DNA of 64,000 nucleotides from Psychromarinibacter halotolerans (GCF_029168315.1 NZ_JARGYD010000002.1:372001-436000), one strand, 5' to 3'; shown: positions 24,172-33,843, numbered from the stretch's first letter. Notes: generated from the letters alone by a model not told the origin. Program-made: numbers and translations.

Positions 24172-25070
24172 TGAGCGGGCAGATCGGCCAGAACGGTTTC
24201 ACGCTTCGGAATGGGCGGCGGCGCGTTGGGGTCGGGCGGCGGCGGGTTCTGGATGTTGCGCACCCACTGTTCCGCCTCGGCACAGCCATCACCGGCGGGC
24301 GGCGGGGCTTGGTCGACGCAACCGCTGGCGCCCTTGGGGCAATTCAGGCGGACGTGGAAATGATAGTGATGCCCGTACCACGGGCGGATCTTGCGCAGCC
24401 AGTCGCGGTCGCCGGTGGCATCCTTGCACATCTGCACCTTCGCCCCCGCGAACACGAAGATCCGTGCGACCGCCGGATCACTGGCGGCGGCCTTCAGCAC
24501 CGCCATGTGCTGCGGCGTCCAGCTGGAGTTCACCGCGGCGCCCGCGTTCCGCTGCATCGAGATAGAGGACAGGTTCTCGCGTTCCGCCACCGACAGGTTC
24601 AGACGGCTGGGCGGCAGCATCCAGATGTCGGCGTCCAGCCCGATCTGGTGGCTGGAATGCCCGGTCAGCATCGGCCCGCCGCGCGGCTGCGACATGTCGC
24701 CGACGTACAGCCCCTTCCACCCGGGTAGGGTGGCGGCAAAACTGGACAGGCGCTTGACGAAGACAATGGTTTCCGGCTGGGCCCAGTTGCGGTTGCGGCT
24801 TAGCCGCATCGCCTGCCAAGTCGGACCCGTTTCGGGCAGTTGCACGCCCCCGGCCATGCAGCCCTTGGCGTAGCTTCCGAACGGCGCGGGCGACTGGGCG
24901 GACGCCACCTTGGCCGCACCGAACACCCGCTTGGCGATGGCGTTCGGGTCAAGGTTCGCCGCCGCGAATGTCATCGTGGCGTCGGCGGCGTTGCCTTCGT
25001 TACTGTCGACGCGACCGCCACAGGCGGCAAGCGACAGGATCAGGCCAGCGAGGGCGAGCTTTCGGACCAT
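24144..25070 (-). CDS. mepA: penicillin-insensitive murein endopeptidase
   Basis: About 308 residues. It is a LAS-type zinc peptidase that cuts D-Ala-mDAP cross-links in peptidoglycan. The metal and catalytic motifs are present: HSSHQIGLDADIW (His138, Asp146) and WYGHHYHFHVRLNC (His234-239). Cys17 in the lipobox LSLAAC makes it a lipoprotein here. The ATG at 25070 (MVRKLALAGLIL) gives a proper lipoprotein signal, while an upstream start would put charged residues before it. It overlaps the UMF1 transporter by 31 nt and the phytase-like gene by 28 nt. Confidence 0.88.
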   Translation of the reverse strand: MVRKLALAGLILSLAACGGRVDSNEGNAADATMTFAAANLDPNAIAKRVFGAAKVASAQSPAPFGSYAKGCMAGGVQLPETGPTWQAMRLSRNRNWAQPETIVFVKRLSSFAATLPGWKGLYVGDMSQPRGGPMLTGHSSHQIGLDADIWMLPPSRLNLSVAERENLSSISMQRNAGAAVNSSWTPQHMAVLKAAASDPAVARIFVFAGAKVQMCKDATGDRDWLRKIRPWYGHHYHFHVRLNCPKGASGCVDQAPPPAGDGCAEAEQWVRNIQNPPPPDPNAPPPIPKRETVLADLPAQCASVIASQ

Positions 25071-26437
25071 TCGGCGCGGTCTCCATCCGGTTTGACCCAT
25101 GCTAGCAGGACAAGTCCCGCCAGAAAAAGGCCAATGAGCGGGGTCACGCCAAGTTGCTGACTGCCTGTCACGTCGGTGACGATGGCGATCAGCGCAGGCG
25201 CGACGAAGGTGGTTGCCCGCCCGGCCAGTGCATACAGGCCGAAGGCTTCGGTCATCCGCTCGGGGTTGGCCTGCCGGACCATCATGGTGCGGCTGGCGGA
25301 TTGCAGCGCGCCCCCGGCGGCACCGATCAGGGCACCGCAGATATAATAGGCGATGTCAGGCAGGCTCGACCCCGGCGCGATGGCGATGCCCAGCACCGCC
25401 TCGCGCGAGATGGTGGCGATGGTGATGGCGACCAGCAGCAGCACGACGATACAGACCCTGATGACCGGTTTAGGGCCGAATGCGCGGTCCGCGCGGCCAC
25501 CCAGCCATGCGAAGACAGCGCCGGTGATCGCGGCCACGATGCCGAACACGCCGATGTCGACCACCGTCCACCCCAGCACGCCCAGCGCATAGACGCCGCC
25601 AAAGGTGTACATGCCGTTCAGCGCGTCACGGTACAGCATGGACGATCCAAGATACGAGGTCAGCGATGGGTTGCCCGGCAGCCGGCGCACGGTGCCGACA
25701 AGGTCGCGCAGCGCGGTGCTGACGGGTCCCTTCAAGCCAAGAACCTTTCCGGTCTCTCGCACCCACAGGAAGAACGGGATCATGAACACCACGTACCACA
25801 CCGCCACGAAGGGGCCGACAAAGCGGGTTCCTTCCCGCGCCTCGGGATCAAGGCCCAGCGCGGGCGACAGGCCGATGAAGGTCACGCCCGCCGCGTTCTC
25901 GGCGAACAGCAACAGGATGATGGCCAGCGCGACCACCCCGCCGACATAGCCCCACGCCCAGCCAGAGCCGGAAATCGCACCGATCTGCTCGCGCGGGCCA
26001 AGGTCGGGCAGCATGGCGTTGGTGAAGATCGTCGCAAACTCGGACCCCACAAGGCCGATACCGAAGAACAGCAGCAGCAGCGGGATGCTGAACGTCGCCG
26101 GGTCGGCCAGCCACAGACCCGCGGCGCCGATCACGTACAGAACCGAGAACAGCCAGATGTACGGAAGCCGCCGACCGCGGCTGTCGGCCAGCGCGCCAAG
26201 GATCGGGGCGAGGATGGCGATAGCGATGCCCGCAATGGTCAGCCCGTATCCCCAGATCGCCTGCGCCTCGGCGCGGGCCGCCGTTTCGGCAAGGCCACCG
26301 TCGATCAGGCGGTTCGCGGTAATCTCGGCGAAATAGGGACCGAAAACAAAGGTAAGCAGAAGCGTGTTGTACGGCTGGCTTGCCCAGTCGAACATCATCC
26401 AGCCCCAGATCCGCTTGCGCGCACTGACGTTCTTCAT
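25040..26437 (-). CDS. MFS transporter, UMF1 (Atg22-like) family
   Basis: 465 residues, about twelve hydrophobic segments. The N-terminal WMMFDWASQPYNTLLLTFVFGPYF is the family signature. In yeast the relative Atg22 exports amino acids from the vacuole; bacterial substrates are unknown. I chose the ATG at 26437 (MKNVSARKRIWGW). Upstream in-frame sequence lacks membrane character. The gene heads an overlapping run with mepA and the phytase-like lipoprotein, so the cargo might be a wall-derived compound, which is inference. Confidence 0.83.
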   Translation of the reverse strand: MKNVSARKRIWGWMMFDWASQPYNTLLLTFVFGPYFAEITANRLIDGGLAETAARAEAQAIWGYGLTIAGIAIAILAPILGALADSRGRRLPYIWLFSVLYVIGAAGLWLADPATFSIPLLLLFFGIGLVGSEFATIFTNAMLPDLGPREQIGAISGSGWAWGYVGGVVALAIILLLFAENAAGVTFIGLSPALGLDPEAREGTRFVGPFVAVWYVVFMIPFFLWVRETGKVLGLKGPVSTALRDLVGTVRRLPGNPSLTSYLGSSMLYRDALNGMYTFGGVYALGVLGWTVVDIGVFGIVAAITGAVFAWLGGRADRAFGPKPVIRVCIVVLLLVAITIATISREAVLGIAIAPGSSLPDIAYYICGALIGAAGGALQSASRTMMVRQANPERMTEAFGLYALAGRATTFVAPALIAIVTDVTGSQQLGVTPLIGLFLAGLVLLAWVKPDGDRAEWSESSPSLA

Positions 26438-26609
26438 TCTCGCAGTCCCCACTGTCGGGGCGATATGACAGCGATTGCGCACCACGCGCAATAGGTCAGT
26501 CCCGAAGAATTCAACCCATGATCGGCGCTTCAACGGAACCGAAGTTCTTGTCAGATATGCCCGAAAGCCATAACTAGCCTGCGTACCCGAGCACAAAGAG
26601 TGGACCTAG

Positions 26610-26894
26610 ATGACCTCGATCTTTCAAATCATGCTTCTGATCCTCGACGTGGTCTGGTTCATCATGATCCTGCACATCATCATGTCGTGGCTTCTGAGCT
26701 TCGAGGTTCTGAACCGCCGCCAGCCCATCGTCGACCAGATCTGGATCGGCCTGAACCGGCTGCTGGAACCGATCTATGGCCCGATCCGCCGCATCATGCC
26801 CGACACCCGCCCGCTGGACCTTGCACCGCTGGTGGCACTGATCGCGATATATGCCCTGCGGATCATCATTCGGAACAACATGTACGCGTTCTGA
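26610..26894 (+). CDS. YggT-family membrane protein
   Basis: 94 residues with two hydrophobic segments (about 5-28 and 70-88) flanking the conserved LLEPIYGPIRRIMPDTRPLD loop that defines YggT. It is an inner-membrane protein. The family has been linked to division-site and osmotic functions in other bacteria, without a defined reaction. It lies divergent from the UMF1 gene. Confidence 0.88.
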   Translation: MTSIFQIMLLILDVVWFIMILHIIMSWLLSFEVLNRRQPIVDQIWIGLNRLLEPIYGPIRRIMPDTRPLDLAPLVALIAIYALRIIIRNNMYAF

Positions 26895-26977
26895 CCCCGC
26901 TTCCGGGTTGTTAAGCCGATTTTCATCTGCGATGTTTCTGGTGAAACGAGCAGTTTGAAGAAAAAATCGGCACACAC

Positions 26978-29017
26978 ATGGACCGCGCGGCACAGCTTCT
27001 CGGCACCGTTTTCGGATTCGACGATTTCCGGCCCGGACAGGCAGAGATCGTGCAAGCGGTCACCGAGGGCCGCAATGTTCTTGCCATCATGCCCACCGGC
27101 GGCGGCAAGTCGCTGTGCTACCAGCTTCCCGCGTTGTGCCGCGATGGCGTGACTGTCGTCATCTCTCCGCTGATCGCGCTGATGCGCGACCAAGTCCGCG
27201 CGCTGCGCGAAGCGGGGGTCGAGGCCGGCGCGCTGACCTCGGGCAACACCCAGGACGAGAACGACGAGGTGTTCCGCGCCCTCGACGAAGGGCGGTTGAA
27301 GCTGCTGTATATGGCGCCGGAACGGCTGGCCTCGGGCGGAACGCAGTCACTACTCCGGCGGATCGGCACCTCGATGATCGCGGTGGACGAGGCGCACTGC
27401 GTCAGCCAATGGGGCCACGATTTCCGCCCCGACTACCTTGCCATCGGCGACCTGCGCCGCAGTCTTGATGTGCCGCTTGCCGCCTTCACCGCCACCGCGG
27501 ACGAGGAAACGCGCACCGAGATCGTCGCGCGCCTGTTCGATGGCGAGGCGCCGCAAAGCTTTTTGCGCGGCTTCGACCGGCCCAACATCCACCTTGCCTT
27601 CACGCCCAAGAACGGCCCCCGGCAGCAGATCCTGTCCTTTGCCGGGGCGCGGAAGGGGCAGTCGGGCATCGTCTATTGCGGCACCCGCGCCAAGACGGAA
27701 ACCCTATCCAGCGCGCTGAACGGCGCCGGGCACACTGCCTGTCACTATCACGGCGGTATGGACCCCGACGCCCGGCGCGCCGTCGAAACCCGGTTCAGCC
27801 GCGAGGACGGGCTGATCGTCGTGGCGACCGTTGCTTTCGGGATGGGCATCGACAAGCCGGACATCCGCTGGGTCGCCCACGCCGACCTGCCCAAGTCGAT
27901 CGAGGCCTATTATCAGGAGATCGGCCGCGCCGGTCGCGACGGCGCCCCTGCCGAGACGCTGACGCTGTATGGCGCCGACGACATCCGCCTGCGCCGCGCC
28001 CAGATCGACGAAAGCCTTGCGCCGGAAGACCGCAAGGCCGCCGACCACGCCCGGCTGAACGCGCTTCTGGGTCTGGCAGAGGCGCTGAAATGTCGGCGAC
28101 AGCAACTGCTGGGCTATTTCGGGGAAACCGCCGACCGCTGTGGCTATTGCGACCTGTGCGACACCCCGCCCGAGGTGTTCGACGGGACCGAATCCGTGCG
28201 CAAGGCGCTGTCCGCCATGCTGCGCACCGGCGAAAGTTTCGGCGCGGGGCACCTGATCGACATTCTCACCGGGAACGAGACCGAGAAGGTGCGCCAGCGC
28301 GGCCATCAGGACCTGCCGACCTTCGGCGTCGGGCGCGAGATGTCCAAGGGCCAGTGGCAGGCCGTGTACCGGCAGATGATGGGGCGCGACCTTGTCCGCC
28401 CCGATCCCACCCGCCACGGCGCCTTCCGCATGACCGAAGCCGCGCGCCCGATCCTGCGGGGCGAAGCCTCCATCGAACTGCGCCGCGATACGATCCAGAC
28501 CGCAACCACGCGCCCCGCCGTGAAGACCTTGGTCAGCGAGGAAGACGCGCCGCTGTTGTCGGCGCTGAAGGCCAAGCGCCGCGCGCTGGCCGAAGAGGCG
28601 CGCGTGCCCGCCTATGTCATCTTTACCGACCGCACCCTGATCGAAATGGCCGAGACGCGGCCCGAAACGCTGGACCAGATGGCCCGCGTCAGCGGTGTGG
28701 GCGCAAAGAAGCTGGACCGTTACGGCAACGATTTCCTGCAAATCATCGCCGGAGAGGCCGCCGCCCCCGTCCACCCCGCCCGCATGAAGCTTGCTGGCCG
28801 GGCCGAGGGCGAGGTGTACGACCGCCTGCTGCAGGTGCAGGCAGAGCTTGCCTATGGCGAGGCCGGCACCGACAAGCCGATGAGCTGCTCCGCCTCGCTG
28901 CTGGCGAAGGTTGCAGCGCTGCGCTCGCCCGACCTGCGCGCGCTGGAAGGTCTGCTGGGCGAACGCCGCGCGGAACGCTTCGGGCCGGCCTTCCTGACCG
29001 TGCTGCAGGACGCCTGA
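26978..29017 (+). CDS. recQ: ATP-dependent DNA helicase RecQ
   Basis: 679 residues. It is a superfamily 2 helicase, 3'-to-5', acting in recombination repair. Walker A TGGGKS has Lys44, the DEAH box lies at 137-140 and motif VI is QEIGRAGRDG. The zinc site CRRQQLL...CGYCDLC is near 370-395, the winged-helix RQC domain follows, and an HRDC domain is near 515-590 (LKAKRRALAEEARVPAYVIF). A further C-terminal extension of about 80 residues is present. It is followed 59 nt later by yaaA. Confidence 0.95.
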   Translation: MDRAAQLLGTVFGFDDFRPGQAEIVQAVTEGRNVLAIMPTGGGKSLCYQLPALCRDGVTVVISPLIALMRDQVRALREAGVEAGALTSGNTQDENDEVFRALDEGRLKLLYMAPERLASGGTQSLLRRIGTSMIAVDEAHCVSQWGHDFRPDYLAIGDLRRSLDVPLAAFTATADEETRTEIVARLFDGEAPQSFLRGFDRPNIHLAFTPKNGPRQQILSFAGARKGQSGIVYCGTRAKTETLSSALNGAGHTACHYHGGMDPDARRAVETRFSREDGLIVVATVAFGMGIDKPDIRWVAHADLPKSIEAYYQEIGRAGRDGAPAETLTLYGADDIRLRRAQIDESLAPEDRKAADHARLNALLGLAEALKCRRQQLLGYFGETADRCGYCDLCDTPPEVFDGTESVRKALSAMLRTGESFGAGHLIDILTGNETEKVRQRGHQDLPTFGVGREMSKGQWQAVYRQMMGRDLVRPDPTRHGAFRMTEAARPILRGEASIELRRDTIQTATTRPAVKTLVSEEDAPLLSALKAKRRALAEEARVPAYVIFTDRTLIEMAETRPETLDQMARVSGVGAKKLDRYGNDFLQIIAGEAAAPVHPARMKLAGRAEGEVYDRLLQVQAELAYGEAGTDKPMSCSASLLAKVAALRSPDLRALEGLLGERRAERFGPAFLTVLQDA

Positions 29018-29076
29018 GCCGCGATTGCAAGGCCCTGACGCTGGCGATAGAGACAGTTCAAACGAAAGGATCCGCC

Positions 29077-29868
29077 ATGCTCGCCGTCATTTCCCCCGCA
29101 AAGCGTCTGGACGAAACGCCGATGGACCTGACCGTCGCGACCGATCCGATGTTCGCGAAGGAAGCCGCGACGCTGGCCGGTCACATGCGGCAGCTGTCGC
29201 TGGGCGGGCTCAAGGATCTGATGGACCTGTCCGACGACCTTGCGCGTCTGAACCGCGACCGCTTTCGGGACTTTGCCGCCTCGCCCGAACCGCAGGTGAC
29301 CAAGCCTGCGGTGTTCCTTTATTCCGGCGATACCTACACCGGGCTGGAGGCCGCGACGCTGGATGCCGATGCGCTGGACTATGCCCAGCGCCACCTGCGT
29401 ATCCTCAGCGGTCTGTACGGCCTGCTGCGCCCGCTTGACGCGATCCAGCCGCACCGGCTGGAAATGGGCAGCCGCCTGAAGACCCGGCGCGGCGGCAACC
29501 TGTACGACTATTGGCGCGACCTGCCCGCCAAGGCCCTGAACGCCGCCGCCGAAGAGGCCGGGACCGACGTGCTGGTGAACTGCGCCAGTCAGGAATATTT
29601 CGGCGCCGTCGACCGCAAGGCGCTGAAGCTGCAGGTGGTGACGCCGACGTTCTATGAACTGAAAAAGGGCGAGCCGAAGATCGTCAGCTTCTTCGCCAAG
29701 AAGGCGCGCGGCGCGATGGCCCGGTTCGTGATGGAACGCCGGATCGACCGGGTCGAGGGGCTGGCCGATTTCGACACGGGTGGTTACCGCTTCGACGCCG
29801 ACCGCAGCACGCCGGATCAGCCGGTGTTCATCCGTGCCGAGGCGGACGCGACCGACCGCGCCGCCTGA
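29077..29868 (+). CDS. yaaA: peroxide stress protein YaaA (UPF0246)
   Basis: 263 residues. Family signatures are MLAVISPAKRLDE at the start, RILSGLYGLLRPLD and FSGDTYTGLEA-like segments in the middle, and NCASQEYF near 170. In E. coli YaaA lowers free intracellular iron during H2O2 stress and binds DNA. The ATG at 29077 has GAAAGGA upstream. It follows recQ and may be co-transcribed, so both could serve DNA protection. Confidence 0.9.
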   Translation: MLAVISPAKRLDETPMDLTVATDPMFAKEAATLAGHMRQLSLGGLKDLMDLSDDLARLNRDRFRDFAASPEPQVTKPAVFLYSGDTYTGLEAATLDADALDYAQRHLRILSGLYGLLRPLDAIQPHRLEMGSRLKTRRGGNLYDYWRDLPAKALNAAAEEAGTDVLVNCASQEYFGAVDRKALKLQVVTPTFYELKKGEPKIVSFFAKKARGAMARFVMERRIDRVEGLADFDTGGYRFDADRSTPDQPVFIRAEADATDRAA

Positions 29869-29878
29869 TCACCCGGAA

Positions 29879-30796
29879 TCACTCGGACGTATCGCGCGCG
29901 CCAAGGTGTTCTTCGCCGCGGGCGCGGGCCAGTGCGATCTGCTTTTGACGCTCGCGGAACCGCGCGCGGTCCGCGTCGCTGATTTCCGCCAGACACCTGT
30001 GGCAAGACACTCCCGGCTCGTACTCGGGCCGCTGCGTGTCCTCGGGCACCAGCGGGCGGCGGCAGGCGTGGCACAGGACATGCCCGCCCTCGCGCAGCCC
30101 GTGTTCGAGACTGACACGCTGGTCGAAGACGAAGCAGGCGCCTTGCCACTTGCTGTCCTGTTCCGGCACCTCTTCGAGGTATTTCAGGATGCCGCCCTTC
30201 AGGTGATAGACCTCGTCCACGCCTTGTTCGACCAGCCAGCTTGTCGCCTTCTCGCACCGGATGCCGCCGGTGCAGAACATCGCCAGCCGCTTGTTGTGGA
30301 ACCGGTGCTTGTTCGCCTCCCACCACGCGGGAAACTCACCAAAGCTGGCCGTCTCGGGGTCGACGGCGCCTTCGAAGGTGCCGATCTCGATCTCGTAGTC
30401 GTTGCGCGTGTCGATGACCGCGACGTCCGGCGCCGAGATCAGTTCGTTCCACTCGGCCGGATCGACGTACCGCCCGACCGACGCCGTCGGATCGACATCG
30501 GGCTGGCCCATCGTCACGATCTCTTTCTTCAGCCGCACCTTCATGCGGCCGAACGGCATCTCGTCCGCCGTGCTTTCCTTCCAATCAAGGTCGGCACAGC
30601 CGGGAAGGGCACGGATGTGGTCCAGCACCGCATCGATCCCGTCGCGCGTGCCCGCGATGGTGCCGTTGATCCCCTCGCGCGCCAGCAGAAGCGAGCCGCG
30701 CACGCCCTGCGAGCAGCACAGCTTGGCCAGCCCCGGTTTCAGGGCGGCGGGGTCCGGGAAGACGGTGAACTTGTACAGTGCGGCGACGATCAGCAT
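29879..30796 (-). CDS. trhO: tRNA uridine-34 hydroxylase, rhodanese family
   Basis: About 305 residues. An N-terminal acylphosphatase-like domain is followed by a rhodanese domain whose active-site loop is CTGGIRCEKA (Cys175 and Cys181). A C-terminal zinc-binding region follows (CHACRRPL and CHRCLAEI). TrhO/YceA makes 5-hydroxyuridine at the wobble base of certain tRNAs using O2. The ATG at 30796 (MLIVAALYKF) matches homologous starts; upstream residues are Pro-rich and unconserved in character. It is convergent with yaaA. Confidence 0.9.
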   Translation of the reverse strand: MLIVAALYKFTVFPDPAALKPGLAKLCCSQGVRGSLLLAREGINGTIAGTRDGIDAVLDHIRALPGCADLDWKESTADEMPFGRMKVRLKKEIVTMGQPDVDPTASVGRYVDPAEWNELISAPDVAVIDTRNDYEIEIGTFEGAVDPETASFGEFPAWWEANKHRFHNKRLAMFCTGGIRCEKATSWLVEQGVDEVYHLKGGILKYLEEVPEQDSKWQGACFVFDQRVSLEHGLREGGHVLCHACRRPLVPEDTQRPEYEPGVSCHRCLAEISDADRARFRERQKQIALARARGEEHLGARDTSE

Positions 30797-30961
30797 GGTG
30801 CCGATTAAGGGCGGACGCGGGGCGGGCACAAGGGGCGAAACCGCCGCGCCCTGACGCGACGATCACCGCCGTCTGCCGAAAAGAAGGGATTTCAGACCTT
30901 TGCCCTTGATTGATTCTTGCCCGGGCATCGCTACTGTGCAGCCGAAATTACGGAGATTTGC

Positions 30962-31558
30962 ATGACCAAGGCCCTGATCGTCATCGACGTGCAGAACGAC
31001 TTTTGCCCCGGCGGCGCGCTGGCGGTGGCGGGCGGCGACGAGATCGTGCCCGGCATCAACACCCTGATGACCGAGTTCGACGCGGTGATCCTGACGCAGG
31101 ACTGGCACCCGGCGGGGCATTCGTCCTTCGCATCTCAGCACGAAGGCCGCGCGCCGATGGAACTGATCGAGATGCCCTATGGCCCGCAGGTCCTGTGGCC
31201 CGACCATTGCATCCAAGGCAGCCCCGGCGCCGCATTCCATCCCGACCTTGAAACCGACCGCGCCGACCTGATCATCCGCAAGGGCTATAACCCGGCGATC
31301 GACAGCTATTCCGCCTTGTTCGAGAATGATCACACCACGCCCACGGGCCTTGAAGGCTATCTGCGGACCCGAGGCATCCGGACACTGACGATGGTCGGGC
31401 TTGCGACCGATTTCTGCGTCAACTTCTCTGCCGTGGATGCCGCGCGGCTGGGCTTCGACGTCACCGTCCGGCTGGATCTGTGCCGCGCCATCGACCATGC
31501 CGGGTCGCTTGCCACCGCGTGCGACGGCATGACCGACGCGGGCGTGACGCTGGCCTGA
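30962..31558 (+). CDS. pncA: nicotinamidase/pyrazinamidase
   Basis: 198 residues. It hydrolyses nicotinamide to nicotinate for NAD salvage. The catalytic triad is visible as Asp9 (VIDVQNDF), Lys107 (RKGYN) and Cys152 (GLATDFCVNFS), and metal ligands lie in QDWHPAGH and His82. The ATG at 30962 follows GGAGATTTGC. Its product feeds pncB, encoded 106 nt downstream behind its own promoter. Confidence 0.94.
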   Translation: MTKALIVIDVQNDFCPGGALAVAGGDEIVPGINTLMTEFDAVILTQDWHPAGHSSFASQHEGRAPMELIEMPYGPQVLWPDHCIQGSPGAAFHPDLETDRADLIIRKGYNPAIDSYSALFENDHTTPTGLEGYLRTRGIRTLTMVGLATDFCVNFSAVDAARLGFDVTVRLDLCRAIDHAGSLATACDGMTDAGVTLA

Positions 31559-31611
31559 CCGCGCAGGGCCTGCCTTTGGGGGCTGTCCCCGGGCGGGCGG
31601 CGGGCTAGTTT

Positions 31612-31645
31612 TTGACAACCATGATCCCGCTTGCTCTAACGGGAT
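31612..31645 (+). promoter_or_regulatory. pncB promoter with overlapping dyad
   Basis: TTGACA at 31612-31617 and TCTAAC at 31635-31640 are 17 bp apart. ATCCCG at 31624-31629 and CGGGAT at 31640-31645 form a perfect inverted repeat spanning the spacer and -10, where a repressor would block polymerase. NAD-responsive repressors such as NrtR or NiaR control pncAB in other bacteria; which one acts here is unknown. Confidence 0.5.
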
Positions 31646-31664
31646 GCCGAACAGGGAGCCGGAC

Positions 31665-32957
31665 ATGGTCGACATTGCCACGCGGGTCTACAATCACAAA
31701 TGGAAGATCGACCCGATCGTCCGTTCGCTGATCGATACCGATTTCTACAAACTTCTCATGTGCCAGTCCGTGTTCCGCAACAAGCCGGACACAGAGGTCA
31801 CGTTCTCGCTGATCAACCGCAGCAAGGACATCCGGCTGGCCGAGTTGATCGACGAGGACGTGCTGCGCCAGCAGTTGGATCACATCCGGTCGCTGTCGCT
31901 GACCCGTGGTGAAAGCACATGGCTGCGCGGTAACACGTTCTATGGCAAGCGCCAGATGTTCCGCCCGGACTTCATGGAATGGTTCGAGAACCTGCGCCTG
32001 CCGCCCTACGAGCTGGAAAAGAAGGACGGCCAGTACGAACTGACGTTCCGTGGCAAATGGCCCGAGGTCATGCTGTGGGAGATCCCGGCGCTTGCGGTGC
32101 TGATGGAACTGCGCGGCCGGGCTGTTCTGGCGCAGATGAAGCGGTTCGAGCTGGAAGTGCTGTACGCCCGCGCGATGGCCAAGCTGTGGGAAAAGATCGA
32201 GCGCCTGCAAAAGATCGAGGGCCTGAAGATCGCCGATTTCGGCACGCGCCGCCGCCACAGCTTTTTGTGGCAGGACTGGTGCGTGCAGGCGATGCTGGAA
32301 GGGCTGGGCGACAGCTTTACGGGCACCTCCAACTGCCTGATCGCCATGCGCCGCGATCTGGAAGCCGTGGGCACCAACGCCCACGAACTGCCGATGGTCT
32401 ATTCCGCGCTGGCCGACACCGACGAGGACCTGCGCCGCGCGCCCTACCGCGTGCTGGAGGACTGGCAGGAAGAGCACGAAGGCAACCTGCTGATCATCCT
32501 TCCCGACACCTACGGCACCAAGGGCTTCTTGCAGAATGCGCCCGACTGGCTGGCGACATGGACCGGCATCCGCATCGATTCCGGCGACCCCGCCGAAGGT
32601 GCAGAGACGGCCATCGCGTGGTGGGAATCGCGCGGCGAAGATCCCCGCAAGAAGCTGGTGATTTTCTCGGACGGGCTGGACGAACAGAAGATCGAGGAAC
32701 TGCACGCCCGTTTCGTAGGCCGCGTGCGCGTGTCCTTCGGGTGGGGCACCCTACTGACGAACGACTTCCGCGGTCTGGTGCCAGACGATGCGCTGGCGCC
32801 GTTCTCGCTGGTCTGCAAGGCGACCTCTGCCGACGGGCGCCCGACGGTTAAACTGTCGGACAACCCGCGCAAGGCGATGGGACCGGCGGAAGAGATCGAC
32901 CGCTACAAGCGCGTGTTCGGCGTTGGCCAGCAGCAGTCGATGGACGTGTTCGTCTGA
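31665..32957 (+). CDS. pncB: nicotinate phosphoribosyltransferase
   Basis: 430 residues. It converts nicotinate and PRPP to nicotinate mononucleotide with ATP hydrolysis (Preiss-Handler pathway). Recognisable blocks are LIDTDFYKLLM near the start, FSLINRSKDIRL, DFGTRRRHSF near 191-200 and GTNAHELPM near 237-244, the segment that holds the phosphorylated histidine in characterised enzymes. The ATG at 31665 has AGGGA upstream. Confidence 0.94.
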   Translation: MVDIATRVYNHKWKIDPIVRSLIDTDFYKLLMCQSVFRNKPDTEVTFSLINRSKDIRLAELIDEDVLRQQLDHIRSLSLTRGESTWLRGNTFYGKRQMFRPDFMEWFENLRLPPYELEKKDGQYELTFRGKWPEVMLWEIPALAVLMELRGRAVLAQMKRFELEVLYARAMAKLWEKIERLQKIEGLKIADFGTRRRHSFLWQDWCVQAMLEGLGDSFTGTSNCLIAMRRDLEAVGTNAHELPMVYSALADTDEDLRRAPYRVLEDWQEEHEGNLLIILPDTYGTKGFLQNAPDWLATWTGIRIDSGDPAEGAETAIAWWESRGEDPRKKLVIFSDGLDEQKIEELHARFVGRVRVSFGWGTLLTNDFRGLVPDDALAPFSLVCKATSADGRPTVKLSDNPRKAMGPAEEIDRYKRVFGVGQQQSMDVFV

Positions 32958-32976
32958 CGGCGCAAGCGTCCCTGAT

Positions 32977-33672
32977 CTAGGCTTTAGGGCCTATTTTCGT
33001 GGTCACCGCGCCCAGCCCTTCGATGCTGACGGTGCAGCTGTCGCCAACCTGAAGCGCACCGACGCCAGCGGGCGTGCCGGTCATGATCAGATCGCCGGGG
33101 CGGATCTCGATCGAGCGGGTGAGATAGGCGATGATCTCGGGCACCGCCCAGATCATGTCGGACAGGTCGGCATCCTGACGGATCTCTCCATTCACCTCGG
33201 TTCGGATGAAGCCTTTCGACGGGTGGCCGACCTCGGTCGCCGGATACAGCGCGCCGATCACGGCGGCGCGGTCGAAGCCTTTCGACCAGTCCCACGGTCT
33301 GCCCGCCTTCTTCGCGGCCCATTGCAGGTCGCGGCGGGTCAGGTCGTTGCCGGTGCCATAGCCCCAAACGTAATCCAGCGCGTCCGCCTCCGAGACGTTG
33401 AAGCCGGCCTTGCCGATGGCGACGATGAACTCTCCCTCGAAATGCAGGTCCTCGGTTTCGGGCGGATAGGGCACGGTCGCGCCATCCTCGACGACCGAGT
33501 CCGGGGCCTTGGTAAAGAAGAACGGCGGCTCGCGGTCGGGATCGTTCCCCATCTCACGCGCGTGTTCGGCATAGTTGCGCCCCACGCAGAAGATGCGGCG
33601 CACCGGAAAGCGGTCGTCGGTGCCGGCCACTGCGGCCGAAGGTGTGGGGGCGGGATCGAACACGAAAGCCAT
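32977..33672 (-). CDS. fumarylacetoacetate hydrolase-family protein
   Basis: 231 residues. The FAH fold is shown by FCVGRNYAEHAREMG, the metal-site Glu in LHFEGEFIVAIGK, GYGTGNDLTRRDLQ, and the C-terminal TGTPAGVGAL. Family members hydrolyse, decarboxylate or hydrate 2-keto acid C-C bonds; acylpyruvase and oxaloacetate decarboxylase activities are known for short members like this one. Substrate is not determinable here. The ATG at 33672 has AAGGAG upstream. It is convergent with pncB. Confidence 0.83.
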   Translation of the reverse strand: MAFVFDPAPTPSAAVAGTDDRFPVRRIFCVGRNYAEHAREMGNDPDREPPFFFTKAPDSVVEDGATVPYPPETEDLHFEGEFIVAIGKAGFNVSEADALDYVWGYGTGNDLTRRDLQWAAKKAGRPWDWSKGFDRAAVIGALYPATEVGHPSKGFIRTEVNGEIRQDADLSDMIWAVPEIIAYLTRSIEIRPGDLIMTGTPAGVGALQVGDSCTVSIEGLGAVTTKIGPKA

Positions 33673-33843
33673 ACCGGGGTCTCCTTGGTTGCGGCGTGCC
33701 GACACTCTGACAAACGCGCGGCAATGACCAGTCCCGAACCGTGTGCTCTGGCCCGGTGCCGGGTTCGGCCTATTTATAGCGTCAGGAGAGGGGTGGTGCC
33801 GGTCGTGCGCCGCCCTTCGTTGTTAGGTACGGGTCCACGGTCC

